Both the position numbers and the translations under genes were made by a program. This document shows, piece by piece, positions 1 through 8,180 of a DNA stretch of 64,000 nucleotides (its first letter is position 1; each line of letters starts with the position of its first letter). The DNA lies in the NCBI RefSeq assembly GCF_022627325.1, contig NZ_JAETZZ010000016.1, forward strand, positions 1 through 64,000. The letters run 5' to 3'. The DNA comes from Pseudomonas putida. Its GTDB lineage: Bacteria; Pseudomonadota; Gammaproteobacteria; Pseudomonadales; Pseudomonadaceae. The notes beneath the pieces are model-generated. The model did not search any database. It was not told the DNA's origin and saw nothing but the letters and a program-made list of their open reading frames with translations.

Positions 1-118
1 CCTCTGGCTAACACTTCCCCTTGCCGGGTGTGTAGAGGACTTTCACCTCCAAGTCACCCACTCGGCCACCACAGCCAAGCGGGTTGCGCTGACGCGCAAC
101 GCGCCATGCCTGGCGCAC
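1..118 (-). mobile_element. Group II intron, 5' end (partial)
   Basis: On the minus strand the sequence starting at 118 begins GTGCGCCAGGC, the GUGYG-type 5' boundary of bacterial group II introns. It is followed by compact hairpins (GCGCC/GGCGC, GTTGCGC/GCGCAAC) and then by the block GGAGGTGAAAGTCCTCTAC, which is typical of the 5' domain I region of these ribozymes. The rest of the ribozyme and any reverse transcriptase/maturase ORF would lie to the left of the window. The boundary is only a few bases beyond the U-tract of a perfect terminator hairpin (126-151), as expected for class C introns, which insert behind terminators. The intron identity rests on recognised sequence and not on a covariance model. 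Confidence 0.75.
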
Positions 119-125
119 AACAAAA

Positions 126-151
126 AAGCCCACAACACGTGTTGTGGGCTT
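126..151 (-). terminator. Rho-independent terminator after czcA
   Basis: A perfect palindrome with arms AAGCCCACAACAC and GTGTTGTGGGCTT is followed, on the minus strand, by a run of T (complement of 122-127). It lies about 18 bases after the czcA stop and closes the leftward czcCBA transcript. It also appears to be the target of the group II intron next to it. Confidence 0.9.
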
Positions 152-168
152 CTCTTTAGCGGAGGCTG

Positions 169-3100
169 TTAGCTAACCACTTCGGCCTCGTCGCCGTCTT
201 CATCCTTGCGGTGTGCCCAGTGATACAGGGCAGGCAGTACCAGCAAGGTCAGTGCGGTGGAGGACAGGATCCCGCCAATCACCACCGTCGCCAATGGCCG
301 CTGAACTTCGGCACCGGTGCCGGTGGCCAAAGCCATCGGGATGAAGCCCAGGGACGCTACCAAGGCTGTCATCAGAACAGGTCGCAGACGGGTCAATGCA
401 CCTTCATCGACTGCCTGTCTGAGCGTTCGTCCCTCCTCCCTTAGCCCGCGGATGAAGGCAATCATCACCAGGCCGTTCAGTACTGCAACGCCGGACAGTG
501 CAATGAAGCCGACACCTGCCGAGATCGACAGTGGGATGTCCCGCAGCCACAACGCCACAACACCACCGGTGAGTGCGAATGGAATACCGGTGAAGACCAG
601 CATGCCGTCCTTCAGGTTGTTGAACATCAGGAACAACAAGGTCATGACCAGCAGCAAGGCGACTGGAACAACGATCTGCAGGCGTTTGGCAGCCGACTGC
701 AGCTGCTCGAACTGGCCCCCCCAAGTCGTCCAGTAGCCCGCAGGGATTTGCACCTTCTTGTCCAGCGATGCGGTCGCCTCCTCAACGAAGGACCCCAGAT
801 CGCGGCCTCGAACGTTGGCGCTGACGATAACCAGACGTTTGCCGTTCTCGCGGCTGATTTGGTTCGGGCCCAGTTGCAGGTCCAGATTGGCGACCTGGGA
901 CAGCGGGATGAAGCCGATCTGATTGGCACCCTGTGCCGCATTGGCAGGTACCGGGATCAGCAAGCTGGACATACCCGCTACGTCGGTGCGAACGGTCTCT
1001 GGTAGGCGTACTACCATGTCGAACCGACGGTCGCCCTCATACAGCGTGCCGGCCTGACGGCCACCCACGGCGATAGCGATCGAGTTCTGAACATCCGCGA
1101 TGTTCAGGCCGTAGCGTGCTGCTTTTTCGCGGTCAATGTTGATGGTCAGCACCGGCAGGCCGGATGTCTGCTCAACTTTCACTTCCGATGAGCCCGGGAC
1201 CGCTTTGAGCGCTGCCGCGATCTTGTTGGCGGTGTTGTTGAGCACGTCCATGTCATCGCCGAAGACTTTCACAGCGACGTCACTACGCACGCCCGAAATC
1301 AGCTCGTTGAAACGCAGTTGGATTGGCTGCGACAACTCGTAGTTGCTTCCTGGAACACCCGCTGCGGCCTTCTGCACTTCAGCAATCAGCTCATCACGAG
1401 GCTTCTTCGGGTTAGGCCACTGATCCTGAGGCTTGAGCATGATGTAGGCGTCAGAGGCGTTCGGCGGCATCGGGTCAGATGCAATTTCTGCGGTACCCGA
1501 GCGTGCGAACATCCGCTCAACTTCAGGCACCTGCGCAATCACCGCTTTCTCCAGACGCTGCTGCATCTCGACAGATTGAGTGAGGCTCGTTCCAGGCACA
1601 CGCATGGCCTGCATCGCAAAGTCACCCTCACTGAGGCTTGGGATGAACTCGCTACCCATACGACTTGCCAGCAAACCACTGAGCACGACCAAGGCTACTG
1701 CGGCCGAGAAAGCGATGTTCCGATGTCCCAGCACCCATTGCAGAACCGGTTCATAGCGCAGTCGAGCTGTGCGCATGACCACGCCTTCCTCTTCCTTCAC
1801 CTTGCCAGTGACGAACATGGCAATAGCTGCAGGAACAAAGGTAACGGACAGGACCATTGCACCCAGCAGCGCCATCACAACGGTGAAGGCCATCGGGTGG
1901 AACATTTTGCCTTCGACGCCGGTGAGGGCGAAGATCGGCAGGTACACCACCATGATGATCAGCTGACCGAAGATCAGCGGCCGGCGAGCTTCTCGCGCCG
2001 CGGCAAAGACCTCGTGGAAGCGTTCGGTTTTGGTGAGCATGCGGCCATGCTTATGTTGCGCATGAGCCAGTCGACGGATCGCGTTTTCTACAATAACCAC
2101 GGCACCGTCGACGATGATGCCGAAGTCGAGTGCCCCCAAACTCATTAAGTTGGCACTGACCTTGTTGTTGAACATGCCTGTGAAGGTGAACAGCATGGAC
2201 AGCGGAATCACCATCGCGGTGATCAGAGCCGCACGGATGTTGCCGAGGAACAGGAACAGAATGGCGATAACCAGGATCGCGCCTTCCACCAGGTTCTTCT
2301 TCACCGTCGCGATGGCTTTTTCAACCAGGTTGGTACGGTCGTAAACAGTCACAGCCACCACGCCCTTTGGCAGGGTGCGGTTGATGTCCGCCAATTTGGC
2401 GGCGACAGCTTGAGATACGGTGCGGCTGTTTTCACCAATCAGCATGAACACGGTACCGAGCACGACTTCGCGGCCGTTCTCAGTAGCAGCACCTGTACGG
2501 AGCTCTTTACCGATGCTGACGTCAGCAACGCTGCTGATGCGAATCGGTGCACCATCCACACTGGTGATCACGATGTTGGCGATGTCTTCGATATTGCCTA
2601 CCTGACCCGGTGCACGGATGAGCAACTGTTCACCATTACGCTCGATGTAGCCGGCACCGACGTTGGCGTTGTTACTTTCCAACGCTGCGACCAGGTCATT
2701 GAGTGTCAGCTTGTAGGTAGCCAGGCGCTTTGGATCCGGCGCAACCAGGAACTGCTTGGCATAACCGCCGATGGTATTGATCTCGGCCACACCCGGGACG
2801 TTACGCAGCTGAGGCTTGATGATCCAGTCCTGGATCACGCGCAGGTCGGTCGGGGTGTACGGCGTACCGTCCTCTTTGACCGCGCCATCTTCGGCTTCAA
2901 CAGTCCACAGGAAGATCTCGCCGAGGCCGGTAGATACCGGACCCATGACGGCCTCTACACCTTCTGGCAGCTGTTCCTTCGCAACCTGCAGCCGCTCGTT
3001 GATCAACTGGCGGGCAAAGAAGATGTCAGTGCCATCCTTGAAGATCACGGTGACCTGAGACAGGCCAGAGCGAGACAGGGAACGGGTCTGCTGAAGGCCC

Positions 3101-3330
3101 GGGAGACCGGCCATGGCCGTTTCAACTGGAAACGTGATCCGTTGTTCGGTTTCCAAGGGCGAGTAACCAGGCGCTGCAGTGTTGATCTGCACCTGGACGT
3201 TGGTGATATCGGGTACCGCATCGATGGGCAGCTTTTGATAGCTGTAGATACCGATACCCGCCATGATCAGAACGGCGATCATTACTACGATGCGCTGCTC
3301 GATGGCGAATCTGATGATACGTTCAAACAT
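169..3330 (-). CDS. czcA: CzcA-type heavy-metal RND efflux pump
   Basis: This 1053-residue inner-membrane proton antiporter of the HME-RND family is the pump of a tripartite system exporting divalent cations (Co, Zn, Cd) across the envelope. The N-terminal FERIIRFAIEQR and the transmembrane-helix-4 signature LDFGIIVDGAVVIVEN are diagnostic. Asp402, Asp408 and Glu415 fall at the same numbers as the essential proton-relay residues of Cupriavidus CzcA. Length is normal for the family. It is the last gene of the leftward czcC-czcB-czcA operon, 24 bases after czcB, and ends at a strong terminator. Metal specificity cannot be read directly, but the DFG...DGA...EN pattern belongs to the Zn/Co/Cd-type pumps and not to the Cu/Ag-type CusA pumps. 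Confidence 0.95.
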   Translation of the reverse strand: MFERIIRFAIEQRIVVMIAVLIMAGIGIYSYQKLPIDAVPDITNVQVQINTAAPGYSPLETEQRITFPVETAMAGLPGLQQTRSLSRSGLSQVTVIFKDGTDIFFARQLINERLQVAKEQLPEGVEAVMGPVSTGLGEIFLWTVEAEDGAVKEDGTPYTPTDLRVIQDWIIKPQLRNVPGVAEINTIGGYAKQFLVAPDPKRLATYKLTLNDLVAALESNNANVGAGYIERNGEQLLIRAPGQVGNIEDIANIVITSVDGAPIRISSVADVSIGKELRTGAATENGREVVLGTVFMLIGENSRTVSQAVAAKLADINRTLPKGVVAVTVYDRTNLVEKAIATVKKNLVEGAILVIAILFLFLGNIRAALITAMVIPLSMLFTFTGMFNNKVSANLMSLGALDFGIIVDGAVVIVENAIRRLAHAQHKHGRMLTKTERFHEVFAAAREARRPLIFGQLIIMVVYLPIFALTGVEGKMFHPMAFTVVMALLGAMVLSVTFVPAAIAMFVTGKVKEEEGVVMRTARLRYEPVLQWVLGHRNIAFSAAVALVVLSGLLASRMGSEFIPSLSEGDFAMQAMRVPGTSLTQSVEMQQRLEKAVIAQVPEVERMFARSGTAEIASDPMPPNASDAYIMLKPQDQWPNPKKPRDELIAEVQKAAAGVPGSNYELSQPIQLRFNELISGVRSDVAVKVFGDDMDVLNNTANKIAAALKAVPGSSEVKVEQTSGLPVLTINIDREKAARYGLNIADVQNSIAIAVGGRQAGTLYEGDRRFDMVVRLPETVRTDVAGMSSLLIPVPANAAQGANQIGFIPLSQVANLDLQLGPNQISRENGKRLVIVSANVRGRDLGSFVEEATASLDKKVQIPAGYWTTWGGQFEQLQSAAKRLQIVVPVALLLVMTLLFLMFNNLKDGMLVFTGIPFALTGGVVALWLRDIPLSISAGVGFIALSGVAVLNGLVMIAFIRGLREEGRTLRQAVDEGALTRLRPVLMTALVASLGFIPMALATGTGAEVQRPLATVVIGGILSSTALTLLVLPALYHWAHRKDEDGDEAEVVS

Positions 3331-3354
3331 GAGAAATCATCCTGTCAGTTCGCA

Positions 3355-4605
3355 TCAGTGACCGTGTTCGGCAGAAGCTTTGCCGAGCTCGGACTTGAGT
3401 GTGAAGCTGCCACTGGTTGCTACCTGGGCGCCGGCTTCAATACCGTCGATGATTTCCACGTACCCATTGTCGCGGCGACCCAGTTTTACCGGGCGGGTGT
3501 CAAAGCCATCTGGGGTGCGTACGAATACCGAAGGTTTGTCTTCAACGGTCTGCACAGCGTGCTCAGGGACCGCTACGGCAACTCGATCGGTCTGGGAGGT
3601 GACCGCAATGTTTACGAACAGGCCTGGACGCCAGGCGCCGTTGGGGTTGGTCAAGGTGACGCGGACAGTAGCTGCACGGTTTTGCTCGCCCAGCAGGCTG
3701 CCGACATAACCCACCTTCCCTTCGACCTCGACGTTCATGTCAGGCGAAGAGACTTTCACTGCACGGCCAGTCGTGACCTTGCCCAGATCTGTCGGCGGAA
3801 CTGCGAAGGTCGCCCAGACCTGATTCAGGTCGGAAAGGATGAAGGCGTTGGTCGCCTCGCTGACGACTTCGCCGACGGTCAGGTGTTTCTCCACTACCAC
3901 GGCGTCGAAGGGAGCGCGGAGCTCGTAACGATTACCGCCAACGGAGTTAACCGAGGCACCGATTGCGCCGACCTTCTGCTTGGCGTTGGCCAAGGAGATC
4001 TCCGCTTCTTGCAGCGCTTGGCGTGCTTGGAGGTAGTCTTGCTCTGCAGAGATCTTGTCCTGCCACAGTTGCTTCTCACGTTCGAAGGTCACACGCGCCA
4101 GTTCGACGCGACGCTGTGCGGCCTGTTGTTCGCTGCGCAGGTCAGAGATCTGCTGGCTGGCGATTACCGCGAGGACTTGCCCTTTCTTGACCGTCTCGCC
4201 CAGGTTGGCCTGGACAGCCTCAACAACGCCAGGAACACGAGGAACCACGTGGGCAGTACGATCTTCGTCGAAGCGAATTTCGCCAGGGAAGCTCACGACG
4301 GTACCGAGGTCACGAGGCGCTGCAGCTTCCAGGGCAACACCAGCGGCCTTGATCTGTTCAGCGCTGAGCGTCAGCTTGCCCTCTTCTTCACCGCCCTCTT
4401 CGCTGTGGCCTTCTTCACCATGGCCCTCATCACCTTCCTCTTTGGCGGCAGATGCGGCTTTCTTTTCGTCGCCATGGCCATCGTTAGCGCCATGCTCGGC
4501 AGTACTGGCGGCCTGCTGTCCGGAACTGTTGTTCCAGGCAAGGCTGCCAAATCCGAGGGCTGCCACAGCGGCTACCGCGAGGGCGATCTTGCGTTTGTTA
4601 TCCAT
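3355..4605 (-). CDS. czcB: CzcB membrane fusion protein
   Basis: This 416-residue periplasmic adaptor couples CzcA to the outer-membrane channel CzcC. A signal anchor (residues 4-25) is followed by an unusual acidic, His-rich stretch at about residues 38-76 with repeated HG(D/E)E and GHGEEGH units, a plausible periplasmic metal-binding tail. Next come the barrel-sandwich (lipoyl-like) halves around a coiled-coil hairpin rich in Q, R and E (about 150-220), and a beta-barrel and membrane-proximal domain with VPEHAVQTV near residue 355. It ends HGH. It lies between czcC and czcA in one operon and is of typical length for CzcB-like proteins. Confidence 0.94.
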   Translation of the reverse strand: MDNKRKIALAVAAVAALGFGSLAWNNSSGQQAASTAEHGANDGHGDEKKAASAAKEEGDEGHGEEGHSEEGGEEEGKLTLSAEQIKAAGVALEAAAPRDLGTVVSFPGEIRFDEDRTAHVVPRVPGVVEAVQANLGETVKKGQVLAVIASQQISDLRSEQQAAQRRVELARVTFEREKQLWQDKISAEQDYLQARQALQEAEISLANAKQKVGAIGASVNSVGGNRYELRAPFDAVVVEKHLTVGEVVSEATNAFILSDLNQVWATFAVPPTDLGKVTTGRAVKVSSPDMNVEVEGKVGYVGSLLGEQNRAATVRVTLTNPNGAWRPGLFVNIAVTSQTDRVAVAVPEHAVQTVEDKPSVFVRTPDGFDTRPVKLGRRDNGYVEIIDGIEAGAQVATSGSFTLKSELGKASAEHGH

Positions 4606-4673
4606 TGCTACTCCTGCTGATCGTAGGCACCGGCTTGTTCAAGGCTGTGTGCCGAAGAAAATGTTTGGCCCGT

Positions 4674-5945
4674 TCAGCGAGTGCCGGCGGTTGAGCCGAC
4701 TTCGCCATAAACCCTTTCCACCTGCGCACGCGCATTGGTCGCCGCTGCCAACGATTCGAGGTATTGGCCACGAGCGACGATCAAGGTGCGCTGGGCATCC
4801 AGCACTTCGATGAAACCGAATTTGCCCATCTCGAAGCCGCGGGTTGCGGTCTCTACGGCTTGTTGGGCTGAAGGCAGAATGGTCTTGTCGTAGGACTCGA
4901 CCTCCTGCATGGCGGTGGACCATTGGTTCAACGCGGTTTGGGTTTCGGTGCGCAGGCGCAGCTCAACAGCATTGCGCTGGTCCCGGGCCTGATCTGCACG
5001 ACGAGAAGCGGAAAGAATGTTGCCCTGGTTACGATCGAACAGCGGCAAAGGCATAGACAGGCCCACAGTGTTGACCCGCTCGCGCACAGAGCGGTCGTAC
5101 TGGCTACCTACACTGACAGTAAGGTTCGGGATACGCTGAGCTTTCTCTGAGCCGAGCGAGGCATCGCTCTTGTCTATCTGCACCACGGCCTGACGCATTT
5201 CTGCTGTTTGGTCGAGCTTAGCCAGCAGATCTTCAGTGCGAGGTGGCAAGCCCGGGGAGAGGGTTGGCGATTCGAGTCGATCAAACACGGTGACTGAGCT
5301 CCCGGTAATTTGAGCGAGCTGTTGGTAAGCGGTCGCTTTTTCCGTTTCTGCACGTCGAACTTGCAGCTGGGCTTCGGCCAGTTGCACTTGAGCGCGGGTC
5401 GCCTCCACTGGGGACGACTTACCTGCGCGAACACGGCCATCGACGATGCGAAGACCGCGCTCAGTCAGTTCGAGAGATTGCTTGGCCAGGTCGAGACCTG
5501 TCTGGGCCCGCAACGCGGCGTAAAAGGCTTGGACGACATCTGCACGCAGGCCGTTAACGCGACGGTCTAACTCAAGCTGTGCGGCGGTCTGCCCGTATGT
5601 GGCGACGTCAACACGAGCCCCCCGCTTACCGCCCAGCTCAAGGGTCTGGCTGAGAGAGACAGTCGTCTGGCTGGTGTTACGACGGGTGTCTTCCACGTCA
5701 TACGAGATTGTGGGGTTGGGGATAAGCCCGGCCTGCTTGCGAGCACCATCAGCGATCCCAATTTCTTGCCTGGCCGCGGCCAGGTCTGGGTTGGCATCCA
5801 TGGCCGTCGAAAGCGCCTGGGGCAAGCTGATGCTTTGGGCAAGGGCTGCAGGCGCCATCAACCCAGAGATGACTGCACAGAGTGCAGCGATCTTCCAGGG
5901 CGAGACGGGGGTCTTGGGTAAGACATTGCGGTTATACCGGGGCAC
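4674..5945 (-). CDS. czcC: CzcC outer-membrane efflux channel
   Basis: This TolC/OEP-family outer-membrane factor of the Czc pump is 423 residues with the start chosen here. The reading frame stays open to a GTG at 6032, but that start has no ribosome binding site and would place 29 polar residues ahead of the signal peptide. The GTG at 5945 is preceded by GAGGA at a spacing of 8 and gives a normal signal peptide (KIAALCAVISGLMAPAALAQ). Two OEP repeats follow, with long amphipathic helices (RAQVQLAEAQLQVRRAETEKA and the QTALNQWSTAMQEVESYD region). It is the first gene of the czcCBA operon, divergent from the porin gene at 6349. Confidence 0.92.
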   Translation of the reverse strand: MPRYNRNVLPKTPVSPWKIAALCAVISGLMAPAALAQSISLPQALSTAMDANPDLAAARQEIGIADGARKQAGLIPNPTISYDVEDTRRNTSQTTVSLSQTLELGGKRGARVDVATYGQTAAQLELDRRVNGLRADVVQAFYAALRAQTGLDLAKQSLELTERGLRIVDGRVRAGKSSPVEATRAQVQLAEAQLQVRRAETEKATAYQQLAQITGSSVTVFDRLESPTLSPGLPPRTEDLLAKLDQTAEMRQAVVQIDKSDASLGSEKAQRIPNLTVSVGSQYDRSVRERVNTVGLSMPLPLFDRNQGNILSASRRADQARDQRNAVELRLRTETQTALNQWSTAMQEVESYDKTILPSAQQAVETATRGFEMGKFGFIEVLDAQRTLIVARGQYLESLAAATNARAQVERVYGEVGSTAGTR

Positions 5946-6067
5946 TTTGATGGTCCTCGTGCACAAACTTCGATAAAGCTTGGCGAGAACGCCGAAACAG
6001 CTGCCAAGCCCCACTTGATTAGGTGATGGCACTCTAATGAGCGGTAGCTATCAGAGGGGTGGCTAGA

Positions 6068-6084
6068 AAATTACAATTCCGTAA
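6068..6084 (+). promoter_or_regulatory. Candidate response-regulator box, copy 1
   Basis: AAATTACAATTCCGTAA contains the inverted half-sites TTAC-N6-GTAA. Near-identical 17-mers occur at 6196-6212 (minus strand) and 8067-8083 (plus strand). OmpR-type metal regulators such as CzcR, CopR and CinR bind related TTACA/GTAAT direct or inverted repeats. Assignment to the adjacent response regulator is inferred. Confidence 0.5.
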
Positions 6085-6195
6085 GAATGTCCTGTAATGC
6101 CCGAAAATACTGGGAAACCAAACCCGACACGATGATTTCGTTACAAGCAACGGAGATGGCAAACACGCGGTGCGAAGGCCCGAACAACAGGTAGA

Positions 6196-6212
6196 TGACG
6201 AAATTGTAATTT
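6196..6212 (-). promoter_or_regulatory. Candidate response-regulator box, copy 2
   Basis: The reverse complement reads AAATTACAATTTCGTCA, differing from copy 1 at two positions and from copy 3 at two. It lies about 137 bases upstream of the porin start and about 250 upstream of the czcC start, in the opposite orientation to copy 1. Confidence 0.5.
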
Positions 6213-6348
6213 TCCTATCACCCCCCCGTTATCTTCGGCCTGCAAATATGAGCTCGCGCTACGCTAGGCGCGCCGCCTGGTCAGAACAATTAACGACACC
6301 CGCGCCGGTAAACATAATAAAAACTGCCGTGAATCAAAGGAGCATCGG

Positions 6349-7692
6349 ATGAAAATCAAAGTACCACTGTATTTGGCGGCAGTTTCTGCGCTGTCTGGAA
6401 GCTATGCTATTTCGGCACAGGCAGAAGACAAGCCAGAAGGCTTCATTGAAGGCAGCAGCCTTACAGTGCTGAACCGTAACTTCTACTTCAACCGTGATAA
6501 CCGCGACAGCACTGCCCCCACTTATAACAGTGGCAAGGGCAACACCAACGGCTACTCCGAAGCCTGGGCGCACGCGATCATCAGCAAATTCAACTCTGGG
6601 TTTACCCAGGGAACCGTTGGCTTTGGCGTTGATGCCTTCGCCATGATCGGCCTCAAGCTCGACACCGGTGATGGGCGCAACGGCGGCCGTAGCTCCTTCG
6701 ACGTGCTACCCGTTGATAACAAGGGCGAAGCTCGCGACGAATACACCAAGGTCGGCGGCGCAGCCAAAGTCCGCTTGTTCGATACCATCGTGAAAGTAGG
6801 TGATGTTTTCCCATCGACTCCGGTCGTTGCATCCGGCGACTCTCGCCTGCTGCCAGAAAGCTTCCGCGGCGTGACCGTTGAGAACACCAGCATCCAAGGC
6901 CTCACCCTGCAGGGTGGTCGTCTGCATGCGATGAGCCAGCCGGTCTCAAGCAACCTGAACGACAACTTCGTGACGTTCTACGGCGGCCCGGTCAACTCGC
7001 CATGGATCGGTTACGGTGGCGGTGACTACTCGATCAACGACAACTGGACTGTGAGCGTCTACGCCAGCCAGCTGAAAGACGTCTGGAATCAGTACTACGC
7101 CGGCACCAGCGTGGTTTACCCGCTGAGCGACGATCTGGCGCTGATCGGTGGCTTCAACTACTACAAAGCCGTAGATGAAGGTAAGAAGCGCCTGGGTGAA
7201 TTCGACAACAACATCTGGAGTGCCAAGGTCGGCGTGCGTTACGGTGCCCATACCCTAGCCCTGTCGCACCAGCGCAACAACGGCGACGACGATTTTGACT
7301 ACCTGCGTCAGTCGGACTCGATTTTCGTCGACAACTCCATCCAGTACAGCGACTTCAACTCGCCGAAAGAGCGTTCCTGGATGCTGCGCTATGACCTGAA
7401 CTTCACCAGCTACGGCATTCCAGGCCTGACGTTCATGACCCGCTACGCCAGAGGCTCGGGCGCGGATTACTCGAACGCTAACCAGTTCTACATGCGCACT
7501 GATGACAACGGCAACCCGCTCGACAATCAGAAGCGTTGGGAGCGTGACGTCGAAGTCAAATACGTTGTCCAAACCGGTCCAGCAAAAGATCTGTCCTTCC
7601 GGTTGCGCCAGGCAACCACACGTGCCACTGCATTCGAATCGGATCTGGATGAAACCCGTGTGATCATTGAGTACCCGCTTTCGATTCTGTAA
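6349..7692 (+). CDS. OprD-family outer-membrane porin
   Basis: This 447-residue substrate-specific porin has a signal peptide at residues 1-25 (cleavage after ISAQA). The mature start EDKPEGFIEGSSLTVLNRNFYFNRD and many alternating aromatic beta-strands (for example NDNWTVSVYASQLKDVWNQYYAG) belong to the OprD family of 18-stranded channels. The ribosome binding site AAAGGAG lies just before the ATG. In KT2440 I recall an OpdT-like porin at this locus, but the substrate cannot be read from sequence. It is divergent from czcCBA and upstream of a metal-type response regulator, and shared regulator boxes suggest coupling of porin expression to metal status, as with CzcR and oprD in P. aeruginosa. 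Confidence 0.9.
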   Translation: MKIKVPLYLAAVSALSGSYAISAQAEDKPEGFIEGSSLTVLNRNFYFNRDNRDSTAPTYNSGKGNTNGYSEAWAHAIISKFNSGFTQGTVGFGVDAFAMIGLKLDTGDGRNGGRSSFDVLPVDNKGEARDEYTKVGGAAKVRLFDTIVKVGDVFPSTPVVASGDSRLLPESFRGVTVENTSIQGLTLQGGRLHAMSQPVSSNLNDNFVTFYGGPVNSPWIGYGGGDYSINDNWTVSVYASQLKDVWNQYYAGTSVVYPLSDDLALIGGFNYYKAVDEGKKRLGEFDNNIWSAKVGVRYGAHTLALSHQRNNGDDDFDYLRQSDSIFVDNSIQYSDFNSPKERSWMLRYDLNFTSYGIPGLTFMTRYARGSGADYSNANQFYMRTDDNGNPLDNQKRWERDVEVKYVVQTGPAKDLSFRLRQATTRATAFESDLDETRVIIEYPLSIL

Positions 7693-7702
7693 TTCGCTAA
7701 CT

Positions 7703-7727
7703 GGACCAGTTATTCATTAACTGGTCC
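7703..7727 (+). terminator. Hairpin after porin gene
   Basis: A perfect 10-bp stem (GGACCAGTTA / TAACTGGTCC, loop of 5) lies 11 bases after the porin stop. The following bases are only moderately T-rich, so it may act as a terminator or as an mRNA 3'-end stabiliser. Confidence 0.6.
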
Positions 7728-7798
7728 TATTAGTAAAACGAGCATTACGAATTCACCTTGAGTGGCTTAAGTGCTCCTTTGGTAAAAGGTGGATATTT

Positions 7799-7822
7799 GG
7801 CGCCCATTGGGCGCCTTTTTTT
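7799..7822 (+). terminator. Rho-independent terminator
   Basis: A GGCGCCC / GGGCGCC stem with a 3-base loop is followed by seven T. It is a classic intrinsic terminator about 100 bases downstream of the porin gene. It ends either the porin transcript or a separate short RNA made from 7728-7822. Confidence 0.85.
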
Positions 7823-8180
7823 GCCTAAAATTCAAGTAGGCGTTCGATTGTACGCATCGCATGCCGGTGAAGTTCATGACTACACCAATGACCAGTCTCT
7901 TCAATGTGAGCGACCTCGCCGTCATCTGAGCGGAACGAAGCCAGCACAAAGAAGAAAATAACCCAATACTTCATAAGGTCAAATCACCTGCTGGAGAGAG
8001 GGCCCGCAACTGTCAAACCCAAACCGCGACAAGATATACCGCCAGACTATCAACTGTATTACCTAGAAATTACAAATCCGTCATTTGAGCCCCGGCACGC
8101 TCATTTTGATTTACCATCCCTTTCAATAATGCCGGCGCGCGTGCGCGGTTAATTGCTCAGTGATATCGAGACAAAATCCC
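7823..8180. other. Gene-free region upstream of the response regulator
   Basis: There is no convincing gene here. Two opposed 60-67 codon ORFs overlap the terminator at 7799-7822 and look spurious. The region should carry the response-regulator promoter. It includes the third copy of the 17-bp motif. Confidence 0.5.
8067..8083 (+). promoter_or_regulatory. Candidate response-regulator box, copy 3
   Basis: AAATTACAAATCCGTCA matches copies 1 and 2, and the match with copy 1 extends upstream (CTAGAAA precedes both). It lies about 98 bases upstream of the response-regulator ATG, which fits autoregulation. Confidence 0.5.

Larger units (their letters stand above)
5946..6348. promoter_or_regulatory. 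Divergent czcC / porin promoter region
   Basis: This is 403 bases without a gene, AT-richer than the flanks. It should carry the leftward czcCBA promoter and the rightward porin promoter. It contains two copies of the 17-bp motif described at 6068 and 6196, and further TTACA/TGTAA half-sites around 6088-6098 and 6137-6142. A run of seven C occurs at 6221-6227. No ORF with a plausible start was seen. Confidence 0.6.

Noticed and set aside
2410..4620. A 736-codon plus-strand ORF across czcA and czcB
   Set aside because: It is antisense to two well-supported genes, has no family resemblance, and long antisense frames are common in GC-rich DNA.
7758..7961. Opposed 60-67 codon ORFs near the terminator at 7799-7822
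   Set aside because: They run through a strong terminator, have no ribosome binding sites and no recognisable sequence.
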